Shown here piece by piece: positions 62,674 through 64,000 of a stretch of 64,000 bases of DNA. A model generated the notes under the pieces. It saw only the letters and a program-made list of their open reading frames with translations, searched no databases and was not told the origin of the DNA. Where the stretch lies: NCBI GenBank assembly GCA_964474045.1, contig CAYYRC010000002.1:186001-250000 (forward strand), given 5' to 3'. Position 1 is the stretch's first letter, and the number at the start of each line of letters is the position of its first letter. Source of the stretch: JACJWR01 sp964474045. Its GTDB lineage: Bacteria > Actinomycetota > Actinomycetes > S36-B12 > UBA10799. The position numbers and the translations under genes were made by a program.

Positions 62674-64000
<1,327 letters not shown>

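Overview
The window is a high-GC (roughly 70% by eye) chromosomal segment of an actinobacterium (Actinomycetota). The gene order points there most strongly: tig-clpP1-clpP2-clpX, then valS, folC, DUF4233, ndk, mreBCD, a class B PBP, rodA, two radical-SAM-linked genes, rne, rplU, rpmA, obgE, proB, proA, nadD, an LCP-like gene, rsfS and a phosphoglycerate mutase-like gene, then leuS, degV, comEA, comEC, holA, rpsT and lepA. This is a conserved actinobacterial backbone. Frequent GTG/TTG starts, a homologue of the mycothiol-dependent nitroreductase Rv2466c, DUF4233 and DUF5130 agree. A run of exactly 100 N at 46208-46307 shows this is a scaffolded draft assembly or MAG. I see no phage, insertion sequence, CRISPR array or plasmid function.

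Layout. (1) 1-12.2 kb: a minus-strand run from a deoxycytidylate deaminase through a degenerate GGDEF protein, an SGNH hydrolase, a YhhN membrane protein, leuS, degV, plsY, comEA, comEC and holA; rpsT alone is on the plus strand, and lepA leaves the left edge. (2) 12.3-14.1 kb: a double-hotdog enoyl-CoA hydratase resembling mesaconyl-CoA hydratase, tRNA-Ala(GGC) and a CBS-pair protein. (3) 14.1-35.4 kb: the minus-strand core block for ribosome assembly, proline and NAD synthesis, RNA decay, cell-shape control and folate. Many junctions overlap by 1 or 4 bases, so translation is probably coupled. (4) 35.5-38.0 kb: valS, divergent from folC. (5) 38.0-43.0 kb: two secreted proteins that share six copies of a roughly 120-145-residue domain ending in DVxGYF; one is also a metzincin protease. 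They interrupt the usual clpX-valS neighbourhood and are the most distinctive accessory content. (6) 43.2-47.8 kb: clpX, clpP2, clpP1, tig and tRNA-Pro(TGG). (7) 47.9-53.1 kb: a YidB-like protein, tRNA-Gly(TCC), a membrane protein of unknown function, a DsbA-like nitroreductase homologue, an M1 aminopeptidase and two small genes. (8) 53.2-62.3 kb: malQ, an amidase and a LapA-like protein on the minus strand, divergent from a tight plus-strand operon of an MscS channel, an SDR/DUF2867 protein, a truncated globin and a GH13 glucosidase. (9) A thioesterase and ettA (cut by the right edge) end the window.

No gene-free stretch reaches 300 bases. The longest are 57368-57572 (between the divergent LapA-like and MscS genes) and 726-917 (between lepA and rpsT). 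Starts were moved inward wherever the longest open frame ran into a neighbour, and the reason is given in each case.
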